A stretch of DNA of 64,000 bases from JAGWRI01 sp963728785 (GCA_963728785.1 CAVSKV010000004.1:124001-188000); one strand, 5' to 3'. Counted from the first letter of the stretch, positions 41,341-50,149 are shown. The notes: generated by a model from the letters alone, not told the origin. Numbers and translations: made by a program.

Positions 41341-41831
41341 TGTCGGTCGTCATCCTGATCGCCGTACTCGCCGGGTCGCTCCTGCTCGTTCCGCTGGGGC
41401 TGCCCGGGACGTGGCTCATGGTGGGTGCGGCACTTGTGTATCACCTTGCCGTGCGCGGCGGCGGGATAGGAGTGTCCACGGTCGTGGTGGTGGTCGTGCT
41501 GGCGCTGTTTGGCGAGCTGATGGAGTTCGCGCTGGCCGCGCGGTTCACGCGCAAGTACGGCGGCTCGCGGCGTGCCGCGTGGAGCGCCATCCTGGGCGGC
41601 CTCATGGGCGCATTCGTGGGCGTGCCGGTGCCGGTGGTCGGCCCCGTGATCGGGGCGTTCCTCGGTGCATTTTTGGGCGCGCTGGCCGCCGAGATGACGG
41701 TGCGCGGGGACCATCGCGCGGCGACACGTGCAGCCACCGGCGCACTGTTGGGGCGCGTGGCCGCGTCGGCCATCAAGGTGGCGCTGGGCGCCGTGATGGC
41801 GGTCTGGATCGTGATCGCGGCTCTCACGTGA
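41340..41831 (+). CDS. DUF456-family membrane protein
   Basis: A 163-residue hydrophobic protein with LLLVPLGLPGTWLMVGAALV at the start and a Gly-rich GGLMGAFVGVPVPVVGPVIG repeat, both typical of DUF456. About four membrane helices; function unknown. It overlaps the M28-like gene by one base and is the last gene before the terminator at 41875. Confidence 0.75.
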   Translation: MSVVILIAVLAGSLLLVPLGLPGTWLMVGAALVYHLAVRGGGIGVSTVVVVVVLALFGELMEFALAARFTRKYGGSRRAAWSAILGGLMGAFVGVPVPVVGPVIGAFLGAFLGALAAEMTVRGDHRAATRAATGALLGRVAASAIKVALGAVMAVWIVIAALT

Positions 41832-41839
41832 CCCTTGCG

Positions 41840-41867
41840 TTGACACCACCCTGCGGCACCGTAGATT
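41840..41867 (+). promoter_or_regulatory. Promoter of purA
   Basis: Consensus TTGACA (41840-41845) and TAGATT (41862-41867) with 16-base spacing. Transcription would begin near 41874, at the left edge of the terminator hairpin. Confidence 0.65.
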
Positions 41868-41874
41868 GACTCAA

Positions 41875-41901
41875 CGCCTCGGGCAACCCGGGGCGTTTTT
41901 T
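41875..41901 (+). terminator. Terminator for the trpS-DUF456 operon, inside the purA leader
   Basis: CGCCTCGGG (41875-41883) pairs with CCCGGGGCG (41887-41895), with one G-T wobble, over CAA, followed by six T. It lies 7 bases downstream of the purA -10, so a purA transcript would start with this hairpin. Confidence 0.85.
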
Positions 41902-41932
41902 CTTGCGGATGGGTTCTCCCTCCAGGAGCCGC

Positions 41933-43213
41933 ATGTTCGCAGACAACAGGCGCACCATCGTGGTGGTGGGCGCGCAGTGGGGTGACGAGGGCAAGGGCAA
42001 GCTCGTGGACGTCCTTGCCGAGCGTGCCCAGTGGGTGGTGCGCTACCAGGGCGGCGCCAACGCGGGGCACACCGTGGACCTGGGTGACTCCCACTTCGTG
42101 CTCCACCAGATCCCGAGCGGCATTCTGCACCCCGGCGTGCGCTGTGCGATCGGCAACGGCGTAGTGCTCGATCCCGACACGCTGTTCACTGAGATCGACG
42201 GTCTGGTGCGCGATGGCGTGGACGTCGAGGGCCGCCTGTACGTGAGCGACCGCGCGCACCTCGTGCTGCCGTACCACAAGTTGGTGGATGCCGAGAGCCA
42301 TGCGAGTCAGGCCATCGGCACCACGGGCCGCGGGATCGGGCCGGCCTACGAGGACAAGATCGCGCGCCGGGGCGTGCGGGTGGTGGATCTGCGCCACCGC
42401 GACCGCTTGCAGGCCCTGGTGGAGCAGGCCGTGAGCCACGCCAATGCGCAGCTGCAGCGGTTTGGCAGCGATAAGTGCGTGACCTGCGACGAGACGATGA
42501 CGCTGCTCGACCGCCTGGCCGAACGGCTGCTGCCGCTGGCCGAGGACGTGGGATTGATGATCCATCGGGCGGGGAAGACAGGCGCCGCCGTGCTGCTCGA
42601 AGGCGCGCAGGGGTCCCTCCTCGACGTGGATCATGGCACGTACCCATTCGTAACGTCGAGCAACACGACATCGGGCGGCGCCTCGGTCGGCGCCGGCATC
42701 CCGCCGATGATGATCGACGCCGTGCTCGGCGTGGTGAAAGCGTATACGACACGCGTTGGAAATGGACCGCTTCCGACGGAGCTGGATGCGGCGCAGGGTG
42801 ACCGCATGCGACAGCTCGGCAACGAGTTCGGTGCCACCACCGGCCGGCCACGCCGCTGCGGATGGTTCGACGCCGTGGTGGTGAAGTACGCAGCCCGCAT
42901 CAATGGTCTCACCGATCTCGCGGTCACCAAGCTCGACGTGCTCGACACGTTCGACAAGCTGGCGATCTGCACCGGCTACGAATTCGAGGGCGAGGTGCAC
43001 ACCGAGTTTCCGTCGGATCTGGCGGCGTTGGCAGAAGTGACGCCGCGCTACGAGTGGCTGGGCGGCTGGCAGGCGGGCACCTCCGAGGCCCGCCGGCTCG
43101 AGGATCTTCCGGCGGCGGCGCGCCGCTATCTCGACCGCCTGCAGGAAACCGTAGGCACGCCGGTGACCTACGTGAGCGTCGGCACGCGGCGCGACCAGAT
43201 CATCGGGCTGTAA
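41933..43213 (+). CDS. purA: Adenylosuccinate synthetase
   Basis: A 426-residue enzyme converting IMP and Asp to adenylosuccinate with GTP. GAQWGDEGKGKLVD, the GGANAGHTV loop, GTTGRGIGPAYEDK and TRVGNGPLPTEL are diagnostic. The ATG at 41933 has AGGAG at 41924-41928; an in-frame ATG at 41903 would put the start on the terminator's edge. It has its own promoter. Confidence 0.97.
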   Translation: MFADNRRTIVVVGAQWGDEGKGKLVDVLAERAQWVVRYQGGANAGHTVDLGDSHFVLHQIPSGILHPGVRCAIGNGVVLDPDTLFTEIDGLVRDGVDVEGRLYVSDRAHLVLPYHKLVDAESHASQAIGTTGRGIGPAYEDKIARRGVRVVDLRHRDRLQALVEQAVSHANAQLQRFGSDKCVTCDETMTLLDRLAERLLPLAEDVGLMIHRAGKTGAAVLLEGAQGSLLDVDHGTYPFVTSSNTTSGGASVGAGIPPMMIDAVLGVVKAYTTRVGNGPLPTELDAAQGDRMRQLGNEFGATTGRPRRCGWFDAVVVKYAARINGLTDLAVTKLDVLDTFDKLAICTGYEFEGEVHTEFPSDLAALAEVTPRYEWLGGWQAGTSEARRLEDLPAAARRYLDRLQETVGTPVTYVSVGTRRDQIIGL

Positions 43214-43234
43214 TGACGGCCTGGTGGAGGACCG

Positions 43235-44263
43235 GTGGCCGCTGATCGCGTGGACTGCGACGTCCTGATCGTGGGCGCGGGCCCGTGCGGGCTCGCCGTT
43301 GCGATCTCCGCGCAGCGCGATGGGCTGCGTGCGCTCGTCGTGGATGCGCACGTCGTGGCGAGCACGATCACGCAATATCCCACCTACGTGCGGTTCTTCT
43401 CCACGGCCGAGAAGCTCTCGTTGGGCGGGCTCCCGTTCGTCGTGGCCGCCGAGAAGCCGGGACGGCGCGACGCGCTGGCCTACTACCGCGCCGTGGTGCA
43501 GCACTTCGGGCTGGAAGTGCGGCAGTACGAACGGGTGCGCGCGATCGAGGGGCAGTTCGGGGCCTTCCAGGTGCGCACGCGCACCCGGGCCGGTGAAGAC
43601 CGCTTGATTCGTGCCGGCGCCGTCGTCGTAGCCACCGGCTACTTCGGTTCGCCCAACAAGCTTGGCGTACCGGGCGAGGATCTCCCGCAGGTCGCGCACG
43701 TCTATCGTGAGGGCCATGAGGCCTTCCAACAGGACGTGGTGGTCGTGGGCGGCGGGAACTCGGCGGCCGAGGCGGCGCTCGATCTGTGGCGCTCCGGGGC
43801 GCGCGTCACGCTAGTTCACTTTGGAGCCACGTTCGACAAGCGCATCAAGCCGTGGGTGCTGCCCGATTTCGAGAACCGGGTGAAGGAGGGGAGCATGGCG
43901 GCGCGATGGAACACGCGGGTGGCGGCCATCGAGCCCACGGCCGTCCGGGTCACGACGGCGGGCGGCGAGGACCGGATCCCGGCTACGTTGGTGTACGTGA
44001 TGACGGGATTCGCGCCCAATCTGACGCTGCTGCGTGATGCCGGTGTGCCGATCGACCCGGCGACGGGCATTCCGGACCACGATCCCACGACTCTCGAGAC
44101 CCGCGTACCGGGGCTGTTCATCGCTGGTGTGGTGGTGGCCGGGTTCGACGCCAACAAGGTGTTCATCGAGAACGGCCGGTACCATGGGGACCGCATCGTG
44201 GCCCGGCTGACCGGGCGCCGGCCGCCCGAGAGTCCGCGACTGAGCGCGGAACTGGACAGCTGA
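43235..44263 (+). CDS. ypdA: YpdA-type FAD/NAD(P)-binding thiol disulfide reductase
   Basis: A 342-residue flavoprotein. The FAD motif GAGPCGLAVAI is near residue 15, VVATGYFGSPNKLGVPGED is in the middle, the NAD(P)-binding GGGNSAAEAAL is near 172, and the end GRYHGDRIVARL. This pattern matches YpdA, which reduces bacillithiol disulfide in Firmicutes; it lacks the CxxC of thioredoxin reductase. It starts at GTG (43235) with GGTGGAGG upstream. The role suggests a bacillithiol-like low-molecular-weight thiol, which is inference. Confidence 0.82.
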   Translation: MAADRVDCDVLIVGAGPCGLAVAISAQRDGLRALVVDAHVVASTITQYPTYVRFFSTAEKLSLGGLPFVVAAEKPGRRDALAYYRAVVQHFGLEVRQYERVRAIEGQFGAFQVRTRTRAGEDRLIRAGAVVVATGYFGSPNKLGVPGEDLPQVAHVYREGHEAFQQDVVVVGGGNSAAEAALDLWRSGARVTLVHFGATFDKRIKPWVLPDFENRVKEGSMAARWNTRVAAIEPTAVRVTTAGGEDRIPATLVYVMTGFAPNLTLLRDAGVPIDPATGIPDHDPTTLETRVPGLFIAGVVVAGFDANKVFIENGRYHGDRIVARLTGRRPPESPRLSAELDS

Positions 44264-44435
44264 CCGCCGGCCGAGCACCGGTGGCAAATTCGGTATAACT
44301 TTAGCGGCGTTCCCGGTCGCGGTTCGCCCCGATCGGATGTGGCCGGGTGGGTCACGCGTGCGGTGTTTGCCGAACGCTCACAGCCGCCGGCTGGCGGCTC
44401 TCCACCTCTCGTTTTCGCCCTTTTCCACGCCTGCC
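44264..44435. other. ypdA-glyS spacer with possible -10 element
   Basis: About 170 bases. TATAACT at 44294-44300 is a good -10 sequence, but no -35 is at the right distance, so a promoter for glyS here is only suggested. Confidence 0.35.
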
Positions 44436-45794
44436 ATGTCTCCCAGTCCCAACCCCGACGTGATGGAGAAGCTGGTCTCGCTGTGCAAGCGGCGCGGCTT
44501 CGTCTTCCAGTCTTCCGAGATCTACGGCGGCACCGGTTCCGTATGGGACTACGGCCCGCTGGGCGTGGAACTCAAGCGGAACATCAAGGACCGCTGGTGG
44601 AATGCGATGGTGCGGGCCCGCGATGACATCGAGGGGCTGGACGCCGCCATTCTCATGCACCCACGGGTGTGGGAAGCCAGCGGGCACGTGGCTGGCTTCA
44701 CCGATCCGCTCATTGACTGCCGCAACTGCAAAAAGCGGTTCCGCGCCGACGACCCGAAGATCAGGGGCACGCCCGGCACTCCCGACGCGCAGTGTCCGGC
44801 GTGCGGGATGAAGGGGACGTTGTCGGAGCCGCGCATGTTCAACCTGATGTTCAAGACATTCATGGGGCCGGTGGAGGACAGTGCCGCCGTGGTGTATCTG
44901 CGTCCGGAGACGGCGCAGGGCATCTACGTGAACTTCCTGAACGTGCAGCAGTCGACGCGGCAGAAGGTCCCGTTCGGCATCGCGCAGATCGGGAAGGCGT
45001 TCCGCAACGAGATCACGCCGGGGAACTTCATCTTTCGCACGCGCGAGTTCGAGCAGATGGAGATGCAGTTTTTCGTGGATCCCGAAAGCGACCACATGCA
45101 GTGGTTCGAATACTGGAAGACGCAGCGCATGGCCTGGCACCGCGCGCTCGGCCTCGACGAGGGGCGGCTGCTGTTCCATCAGCACACACCGGAAGAACTG
45201 GCGCACTATGCGCGGGCGGCGTTCGACATCCAGTTCGATTTCGGCGGCACGCTCGGCTTCCAGGAAATCGAAGGCGTGCATCACCGGGGCGACTTCGATC
45301 TGAGCCGACACCAGGAGTATTCGGGCAAGAAGCTCGAGTACTTCGACCAGCCGAACAACCGGCGGTTCGTGCCGTTCGTGGTCGAGACTTCGGTGGGTGC
45401 CGACCGCACGGCGCTGGCGGTATTGGTGAATGCCTATCGCGAAGAGACGGTGGAGGGCGAGGCCGAGGGCCGCACGGTGCTTGGGCTCCATCCATCGCTG
45501 GCGCCGATCAAGGCCGGCGTGTTCCCGCTGGTGAAGAAGGACGGAATGCCGGAGTTCGCCGAGAAGCTGGCCCATGAGTTGCGCAAGTCGTTCCCCGTGT
45601 TCTACGACGAGTCGGGGGCGATCGGGCGACGGTATCGCCGCCAGGACGAGGTCGGCACGCCGTTCTGCATCACCGTGGACGGCCAGACGATGGCCGACGG
45701 CACCGTGACATTGCGGGACCGCGACACCCTGGCACAGGAGCGCGTCGCGGCCGAACGCCTGGGTGCCGTGATCGCGGAACGCGTGTGCGCGTGA
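44436..45794 (+). CDS. glyS: Glycyl-tRNA synthetase, dimeric (eukaryote-like) type
   Basis: A 452-residue single-chain class II synthetase. GGTGSVWDYGPLGVELKRNI, the zinc-like CRNC...CPAC pairs, motif 2 (GKAFRNEITPGNFIFRTREF) and motif 3 (ADRTALAVL) are all visible. This is the alpha2 type found in archaea, eukaryotes and some bacteria, not the GlyQ/GlyS pair. The frame is open from 44337, but homologues start near the ATG at 44436. Stop overlaps the next gene. Confidence 0.96.
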   Translation: MSPSPNPDVMEKLVSLCKRRGFVFQSSEIYGGTGSVWDYGPLGVELKRNIKDRWWNAMVRARDDIEGLDAAILMHPRVWEASGHVAGFTDPLIDCRNCKKRFRADDPKIRGTPGTPDAQCPACGMKGTLSEPRMFNLMFKTFMGPVEDSAAVVYLRPETAQGIYVNFLNVQQSTRQKVPFGIAQIGKAFRNEITPGNFIFRTREFEQMEMQFFVDPESDHMQWFEYWKTQRMAWHRALGLDEGRLLFHQHTPEELAHYARAAFDIQFDFGGTLGFQEIEGVHHRGDFDLSRHQEYSGKKLEYFDQPNNRRFVPFVVETSVGADRTALAVLVNAYREETVEGEAEGRTVLGLHPSLAPIKAGVFPLVKKDGMPEFAEKLAHELRKSFPVFYDESGAIGRRYRRQDEVGTPFCITVDGQTMADGTVTLRDRDTLAQERVAAERLGAVIAERVCA

Positions 45795-47308
45795 GCGCGC
45801 TGTCGCTCGACGGCCTGCGACGCGAGGGGCAGGCGTTCATGCAGGAGATTTCGCGCGAGATCTACCTGGCGCATTCGGGGCAGAAGGCCGCCGCGGAACT
45901 GCAGCCCATCTACGGCCGCTACGGCCGGGTGATGGGCGAGGAGTCGCTGGCCCTGGTGCGCGACGCGTTTCAGAGCGCCGATCCCGCGAGCGAGGAGTAC
46001 CGTGGGCTTCGCCAGTTGCTCGACTGGCAAGCGGAGTCGCAGGTGTCGCGCGAACTGGCAGCGCTCGACGAGCGCGAGATCGCGTGGGAGGGCCAGGCGA
46101 TGGTCGCCCTGCCGGATGGCGGCAAGGTGCCGTTCCAGCAGGTCGCGATCGACATTGCCAACAGCACCGACCGGGCGACACGGTTGTCGCTCGACGCCGC
46201 CCGGGCCGTTCTCGTACGGGCCGAGTTGGCCCCGATGCGGCTCGAGCATTTCCAACGCGAGCGCGAGATCGTGGAGCGCCTGCACCTGGCCCCTGGCTAC
46301 AACGCGACGTTCGACCTGCTGGCCGGGTTCCCGCTACTCGAGCTGCGCGCCGAGTGCGAGCGGTTCCTGCGCGACACGGGCGCCATGTGGGACGAGGTAC
46401 ACCCGGAATTCGTGAAGCGCGTTCTCGGCATCGCACCGGCTGACGCGACGCGGGCCGACGCGCTGACCCTGTTGCGGGCGCGCGAGTTCGACGCGGGGTT
46501 CCCCTGGGAACCGATGCAGGAGCGCATTCTGGGCCAGGTGCGCGACATGGGGATCGTGCCCGACGCCGGCGGCCGCATCGTGCTCGATACGGGCGACCGG
46601 GAAGGCAAGCGATCGCGTGCCTTCTGCGCCCCGGTGCGGGTGCCCGACGAGGTGTATCTCGTGCTGCGCGCACACGGCGGCCAGAACGACTGGAGCACCT
46701 TTCTGCACGAGCTCGGCCACGCTTTGCATTTTGCGTATATGCGGTCGGACCTGCCGTTCGAGTACCGGTGGATGGGTGACAACTCGGTCACCGAGGCATA
46801 CGCGATGCTGTTCGACCACCGCATGCAGGACGCCGGGTGGCTGACGCGTTATTCGTCGCTGTCCAAAGTCGACGTCCCCCGCTTCCTGCGCAGCGCCGGG
46901 TTCGAGGAATTGCAGTTCCTGCGGCGGTACTGTGCCAAGCTGATCTACGAGACGCACCTGTACAGCGGCGACGTGCCGTGGCGCGCGCTCCCCGACCTCT
47001 ACGTCCAGTTGCTCACCGACGCCACGAAGTTCCACTACGATACGGCGGATGCGTTCGTGGACGTGGATCCGCACTACTACTCGGCCCGCTACCTGCGGGC
47101 GTGGCAGCTGCAAGCGCTGCTGGGCGAAACGCTCACCGAGCGGTTCAACGAGGACTGGTGGCGGAATCCGAAGGCCGGCCCGTGGATGGTGGGTGAGTTG
47201 TTCGGACACGGGCAGCGGGAGTTGGCGCAGGAGCAGGCGGCGCGAGTGTTGGGGAAGTCTCTGGGTTTCGCACCGCTGGTGCGGGCCGTGGAGCGATTGC
47301 TGGGCTGA
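45791..47308 (+). CDS. M3-family metallopeptidase (oligopeptidase F-like)
   Basis: A 505-residue zinc peptidase with HELGH (about residues 305-309) and the third ligand Glu in SVTEAYAML (near 333), as in M3 oligopeptidases. The surrounding FLHELGHALHFAY and YYSARYLRAWQLQALL fit the family. No signal peptide: cytosolic. The GTG at 45791 overlaps the glyS stop (GTGA); a second GTG at 45785 is possible. Confidence 0.85.
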   Translation: MSALSLDGLRREGQAFMQEISREIYLAHSGQKAAAELQPIYGRYGRVMGEESLALVRDAFQSADPASEEYRGLRQLLDWQAESQVSRELAALDEREIAWEGQAMVALPDGGKVPFQQVAIDIANSTDRATRLSLDAARAVLVRAELAPMRLEHFQREREIVERLHLAPGYNATFDLLAGFPLLELRAECERFLRDTGAMWDEVHPEFVKRVLGIAPADATRADALTLLRAREFDAGFPWEPMQERILGQVRDMGIVPDAGGRIVLDTGDREGKRSRAFCAPVRVPDEVYLVLRAHGGQNDWSTFLHELGHALHFAYMRSDLPFEYRWMGDNSVTEAYAMLFDHRMQDAGWLTRYSSLSKVDVPRFLRSAGFEELQFLRRYCAKLIYETHLYSGDVPWRALPDLYVQLLTDATKFHYDTADAFVDVDPHYYSARYLRAWQLQALLGETLTERFNEDWWRNPKAGPWMVGELFGHGQRELAQEQAARVLGKSLGFAPLVRAVERLLG

Positions 47309-47339
47309 CCTTGCCCGTTCTGCCCGAGGAGGGCGCACT

Positions 47340-48026
47340 ATGTCGATGCCGACCGCTGTGATCACCGGCGCCTCGCGGGGCATCGGCCGCGCCATCGCGC
47401 TCCGTCTGGCCGCCGACCACGACATCGTCGCCGCGGCGCGCTCCGAATCGGAGCTGAAAGCGCTCGCCGCCGAAATCGCCAAGGCCGGCGGGACGTGCAG
47501 GCCGATCATGCTCGACGTCACGGATCCGGCCGCGATCGCCTCGACGCTCTCCGGCGTGAGCGCCGACGTGTTGGTCAACAATGCCGGCGTCGGGATCATC
47601 AAGGCCCTCCTCGACACGTCCCCCGAGGAATGGCACCGTCAGGTGGACGTCAACTTCAATGCCCTCTACCATGTGACCCGAGCCGTGCTCCCAGGCATGG
47701 TGGCGCGCGGCCGCGGCCACGTGGTGATCATCGGGTCGATCGCCGGGCGGAGCGCCTTTGCGGGCGGCGCGGCGTACACGGGCACCAAGCATGCGGTGAT
47801 GGCATTTGCCGAGTGCCTGCTGCTCGAGGTGCGCGACCGCGGCGTGAAGGTATCCGTGGTGAGTCCCGGGGGCGTGGCTACCGAGTTCGGCGGTGGGGAT
47901 CCTGGGGCCAAGTCGTGGGCGCTCCGGCCGGAGGACGTGGCGGAATCAGTGGCCCACGTGCTCGCCACGCCACCCAACGTGCTGGTGCACCGGGTTGAGA
48001 TTCGGGCGCTGGCGAAGACGCAGTAG
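47340..48026 (+). CDS. Short-chain dehydrogenase/reductase
   Basis: A 228-residue SDR with the cofactor motif TGASRGIG, NNAG, and the YxxxK active site in YTGTKHAV. Substrate unknown; FabG-like reductases are the closest pattern. A GAGGAGGG lies just upstream. The stop is 89 bases before the sensor kinase. Confidence 0.88.
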   Translation: MSMPTAVITGASRGIGRAIALRLAADHDIVAAARSESELKALAAEIAKAGGTCRPIMLDVTDPAAIASTLSGVSADVLVNNAGVGIIKALLDTSPEEWHRQVDVNFNALYHVTRAVLPGMVARGRGHVVIIGSIAGRSAFAGGAAYTGTKHAVMAFAECLLLEVRDRGVKVSVVSPGGVATEFGGGDPGAKSWALRPEDVAESVAHVLATPPNVLVHRVEIRALAKTQ

Positions 48027-48078
48027 GAGACCAGCCACCGCCGCCCGAAGCGCGCAAACAATTGGCCAAACATCCGTC

Positions 48079-48107
48079 TGGACCGTCTGCGCCCCGAGGT
48101 CTACATT
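48079..48107 (+). promoter_or_regulatory. Candidate leaderless promoter of the GAF kinase cassette
   Basis: TGGACC (48079-48084) and TACATT (48102-48107), spacing 17. The -10 ends seven bases before the GTG at 48115, as in other leaderless candidates in this window. Weak individually. Confidence 0.35.
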
Positions 48108-48114
48108 CCGGGGC

Positions 48115-49521
48115 GTGATCCCGGCCTCAGCAATTCCAGGCGAAACTCGCCTGCGCACGCCCACCGAGGGCGTCGACTTCGGACTGCGCGAGTTGATGGC
48201 GGTCCGCGAGATTGTTCACGCATTCCTGACCGCCGACCGTCCCGAAGAGGTCTTTCAGTTTGCGCTCGACCGCGTGAGCCCGGTGGTCGGCGCGACCTTT
48301 GCCTGCGTCTATCTGATCGACGGCGCCTCGGAATTGATGCGGTTAGCGGCGGCGTACAACTGGCCCGACCGGTTCACGCCGTTCCTTGGCGAGATGCGGG
48401 TGCGGCTGGGGTTCGGCCCGAGCGGCGAGGCGGCCAGCGAGCGGCGGGCGATCGAAGTTCCAGACATCTTCTCCGACCCGTCGCTCGAGGACTGGCAGGA
48501 GGTGGCCAGCGAGTTGGGGTTCCGATCGCTCGTCGCGCTCCCGCTGCAGACCGGAAGCGGCGTGCTGGGTACGGTCACCTTCTATTTTGGCGCGACTGGC
48601 GGGTTGAGCGTCGAATCGCGTAGCCTGCTGCGGATGGTGGCCGACCAGATGGCGGCCACGGCGCAGAAGGCTCGGCTGATCGACGACCTGCGCCGGGCCA
48701 ACTCGGCTCTCAGCGACTCGAACGCCGAATTGGAGCGGCAGTACGCCGAGCTGCTGGAGGCACGGCGCCTGCAGGACGAATTCCTGGCCGATCTATCGAT
48801 CGACTTGCGCGCGCCGCTGGCCGAACTGGTCGGTTACATTTCGAAGATCCAGGCGGGAGACGCGGGTCCCGTGACCGAGGCCGAAGGCCAGGCGCTCTTG
48901 GAGGTGAAGGAATCGGGGAAGGTGCTGCTGGACCGCATCGCCGATCTGCTGGAGCTCTCGGAGCTCAAGCGCGGCGAGGTGGAGCCGGCGGTGAGCGTGT
49001 TCGACGTGTGCGAGCCGATGCGCGAAGCGCTGACGATCACGGCTGGCCGTCAGCCGGACGTGGCGCTGCAGCAATTCGAGCCGGAGGCCGCGGTCACGAT
49101 GGCGAGCGATCGGCGGCGGGTGGTGCGGCTCCTCGCCCGGCTCATCGCCAACGCGTACGCATTCACCGCGCGCGGCATGGTGCGGACGGCGGTGGAGGTG
49201 CACGAGGACCGCGTCGTGTATCGCGTGGAAGACACGGGAATCGGGATCGAGGTCGAGGCCCAGCGCTACGTATTCGAGGAGTTCCGGCGCGTAGGGACGG
49301 CGGCGCCGGAGAAGGGCGGTCGCGGAGGGGCGGGCCTAGGGCTTGCCCTGGCGCGCCGGACGGCGCGGCTGCTGGGTGGGGACATCGTGCTGGTGAGCGC
49401 GCCGGGGGAGGGCTCGACGTTCCGCGTCGAGTTGCCGTTGGTGTACGAGGGGCCCGCCGAGCGGGCGACGGGGGCAGCGGCGCGCGCCATGCCCCCGGGA
49501 GCCAGAATCAATCCGGAATGA
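48115..49521 (+). CDS. GAF-domain sensor kinase lacking the phospho-accepting His
   Basis: A 468-residue signalling protein: a GAF domain (about 25-185), a short coiled coil (about 195-222; SNAELERQYAELLEARRLQ), a HisKA-like dimerisation region and an HATPase domain. The HisKA motif reads FLADLSIDLRAPL: the position normally His in SHELRTPL is Ile229. The ATP-binding domain is intact (N box with Asn346 in LIANAYAF, DTGIGIE, GGAGLGLALA). Thus ATP may bind but classical autophosphorylation is not possible here. The GTG at 48115 is preferred; an ATG at 48196 is an alternative. Overlaps the next gene by ATGA, within a coupled cassette. Confidence 0.82.
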   Translation: MIPASAIPGETRLRTPTEGVDFGLRELMAVREIVHAFLTADRPEEVFQFALDRVSPVVGATFACVYLIDGASELMRLAAAYNWPDRFTPFLGEMRVRLGFGPSGEAASERRAIEVPDIFSDPSLEDWQEVASELGFRSLVALPLQTGSGVLGTVTFYFGATGGLSVESRSLLRMVADQMAATAQKARLIDDLRRANSALSDSNAELERQYAELLEARRLQDEFLADLSIDLRAPLAELVGYISKIQAGDAGPVTEAEGQALLEVKESGKVLLDRIADLLELSELKRGEVEPAVSVFDVCEPMREALTITAGRQPDVALQQFEPEAAVTMASDRRRVVRLLARLIANAYAFTARGMVRTAVEVHEDRVVYRVEDTGIGIEVEAQRYVFEEFRRVGTAAPEKGGRGGAGLGLALARRTARLLGGDIVLVSAPGEGSTFRVELPLVYEGPAERATGAAARAMPPGARINPE

Positions 49522-49823
49522 CTGCCATGACGCCATCCAAGATGACGGTGCAGGAATACTTCACGCCGCTGCCGGCGGACGAGGTTCTCGCGCGGGCCAA
49601 TCAGTTCTTCACCGAGCGCAGCCCGCTGTACGCCGCGTTTCCCGACAAGCAGGGTGCAGGGTGGGCCAGCTTTCGAGGGCAGGGGGGCGAGGAGATCATC
49701 ATCGCTGCGGCGCCCGTTGCCGGCGGCAGCCGGGTGACGGGGTCGTCGTATCTGTTCACGATGCAGATGATGCGGTTCTTCACCACGCTGCCTGCCATGG
49801 ACATGCCCGCGGGGGTCGCATGA
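49518..49823 (+). CDS. Hypothetical 101-residue protein in the ubiquitin-like cassette
   Basis: A 101-residue protein not recognised. It begins MTAMTPSKMTVQEYFTPL, has an amphipathic helix (ADEVLARANQFFTERS), then a beta-rich part (GWASFRGQGGEEIIIAAAPV, GSRVTGSSYLF) and ends with FFTTLPAMDMP. No signal peptide, membrane helix or catalytic motif. It overlaps its neighbours by ATGA at both ends, so it should be made together with the kinase-like and ubiquitin-like proteins. Confidence 0.7.
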   Translation: MTAMTPSKMTVQEYFTPLPADEVLARANQFFTERSPLYAAFPDKQGAGWASFRGQGGEEIIIAAAPVAGGSRVTGSSYLFTMQMMRFFTTLPAMDMPAGVA

Positions 49824-50149
49824 GCGCCGCGCCGTTCGTCACGCAGCTGCGTGTCCGCCGAAACACGATCCAACTGGGCGTGCCTGAGGAGCCGACAATC
49901 ACGATTCGCGTGGAGATGCCGGAGGTATGGGACGCGGTGCGCATTGCGGCACCGCCCACGGCCAAGGTCGAGGTGGTCAAGGTGCGGGCGCTCGAAGCGC
50001 TCTTTCCGCAGGCGCAATATCACGAGGACTTCGCGCTGAAGCTGCACGGGTGGGAGGTGCTGAACGAGCAGGAGACCCTGGCCGACGCCGGGGTGACCGA
50101 CGGAGGAATCCTCCTGCTCACACACCGCCGCCGCCGCGCGCTGCGCTGA
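49820..50149 (+). CDS. Ubiquitin-like beta-grasp protein
   Basis: A 109-residue protein. Residues from about 40 onward parallel ubiquitin: VRIAAPPTAKVEVVKVRAL fits the second strand and helix (ubiquitin ITLEVEPSDTIENVKAKI), and DFALKLHGWEVLNEQETLAD with VTDGGILLL fits the LIFAGKQLEDGRTLSD and ESTLHL segments. The end is THRRRRALR, with no Gly-Gly tail, so conjugation as by ubiquitin is not expected without processing. The first 35 residues form an extra strand pair. No E1, E2 or JAMM gene is adjacent. It starts at an ATGA overlap, and the HDAC gene follows 34 bases on. Confidence 0.7.
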   Translation: MSAAPFVTQLRVRRNTIQLGVPEEPTITIRVEMPEVWDAVRIAAPPTAKVEVVKVRALEALFPQAQYHEDFALKLHGWEVLNEQETLADAGVTDGGILLLTHRRRRALR

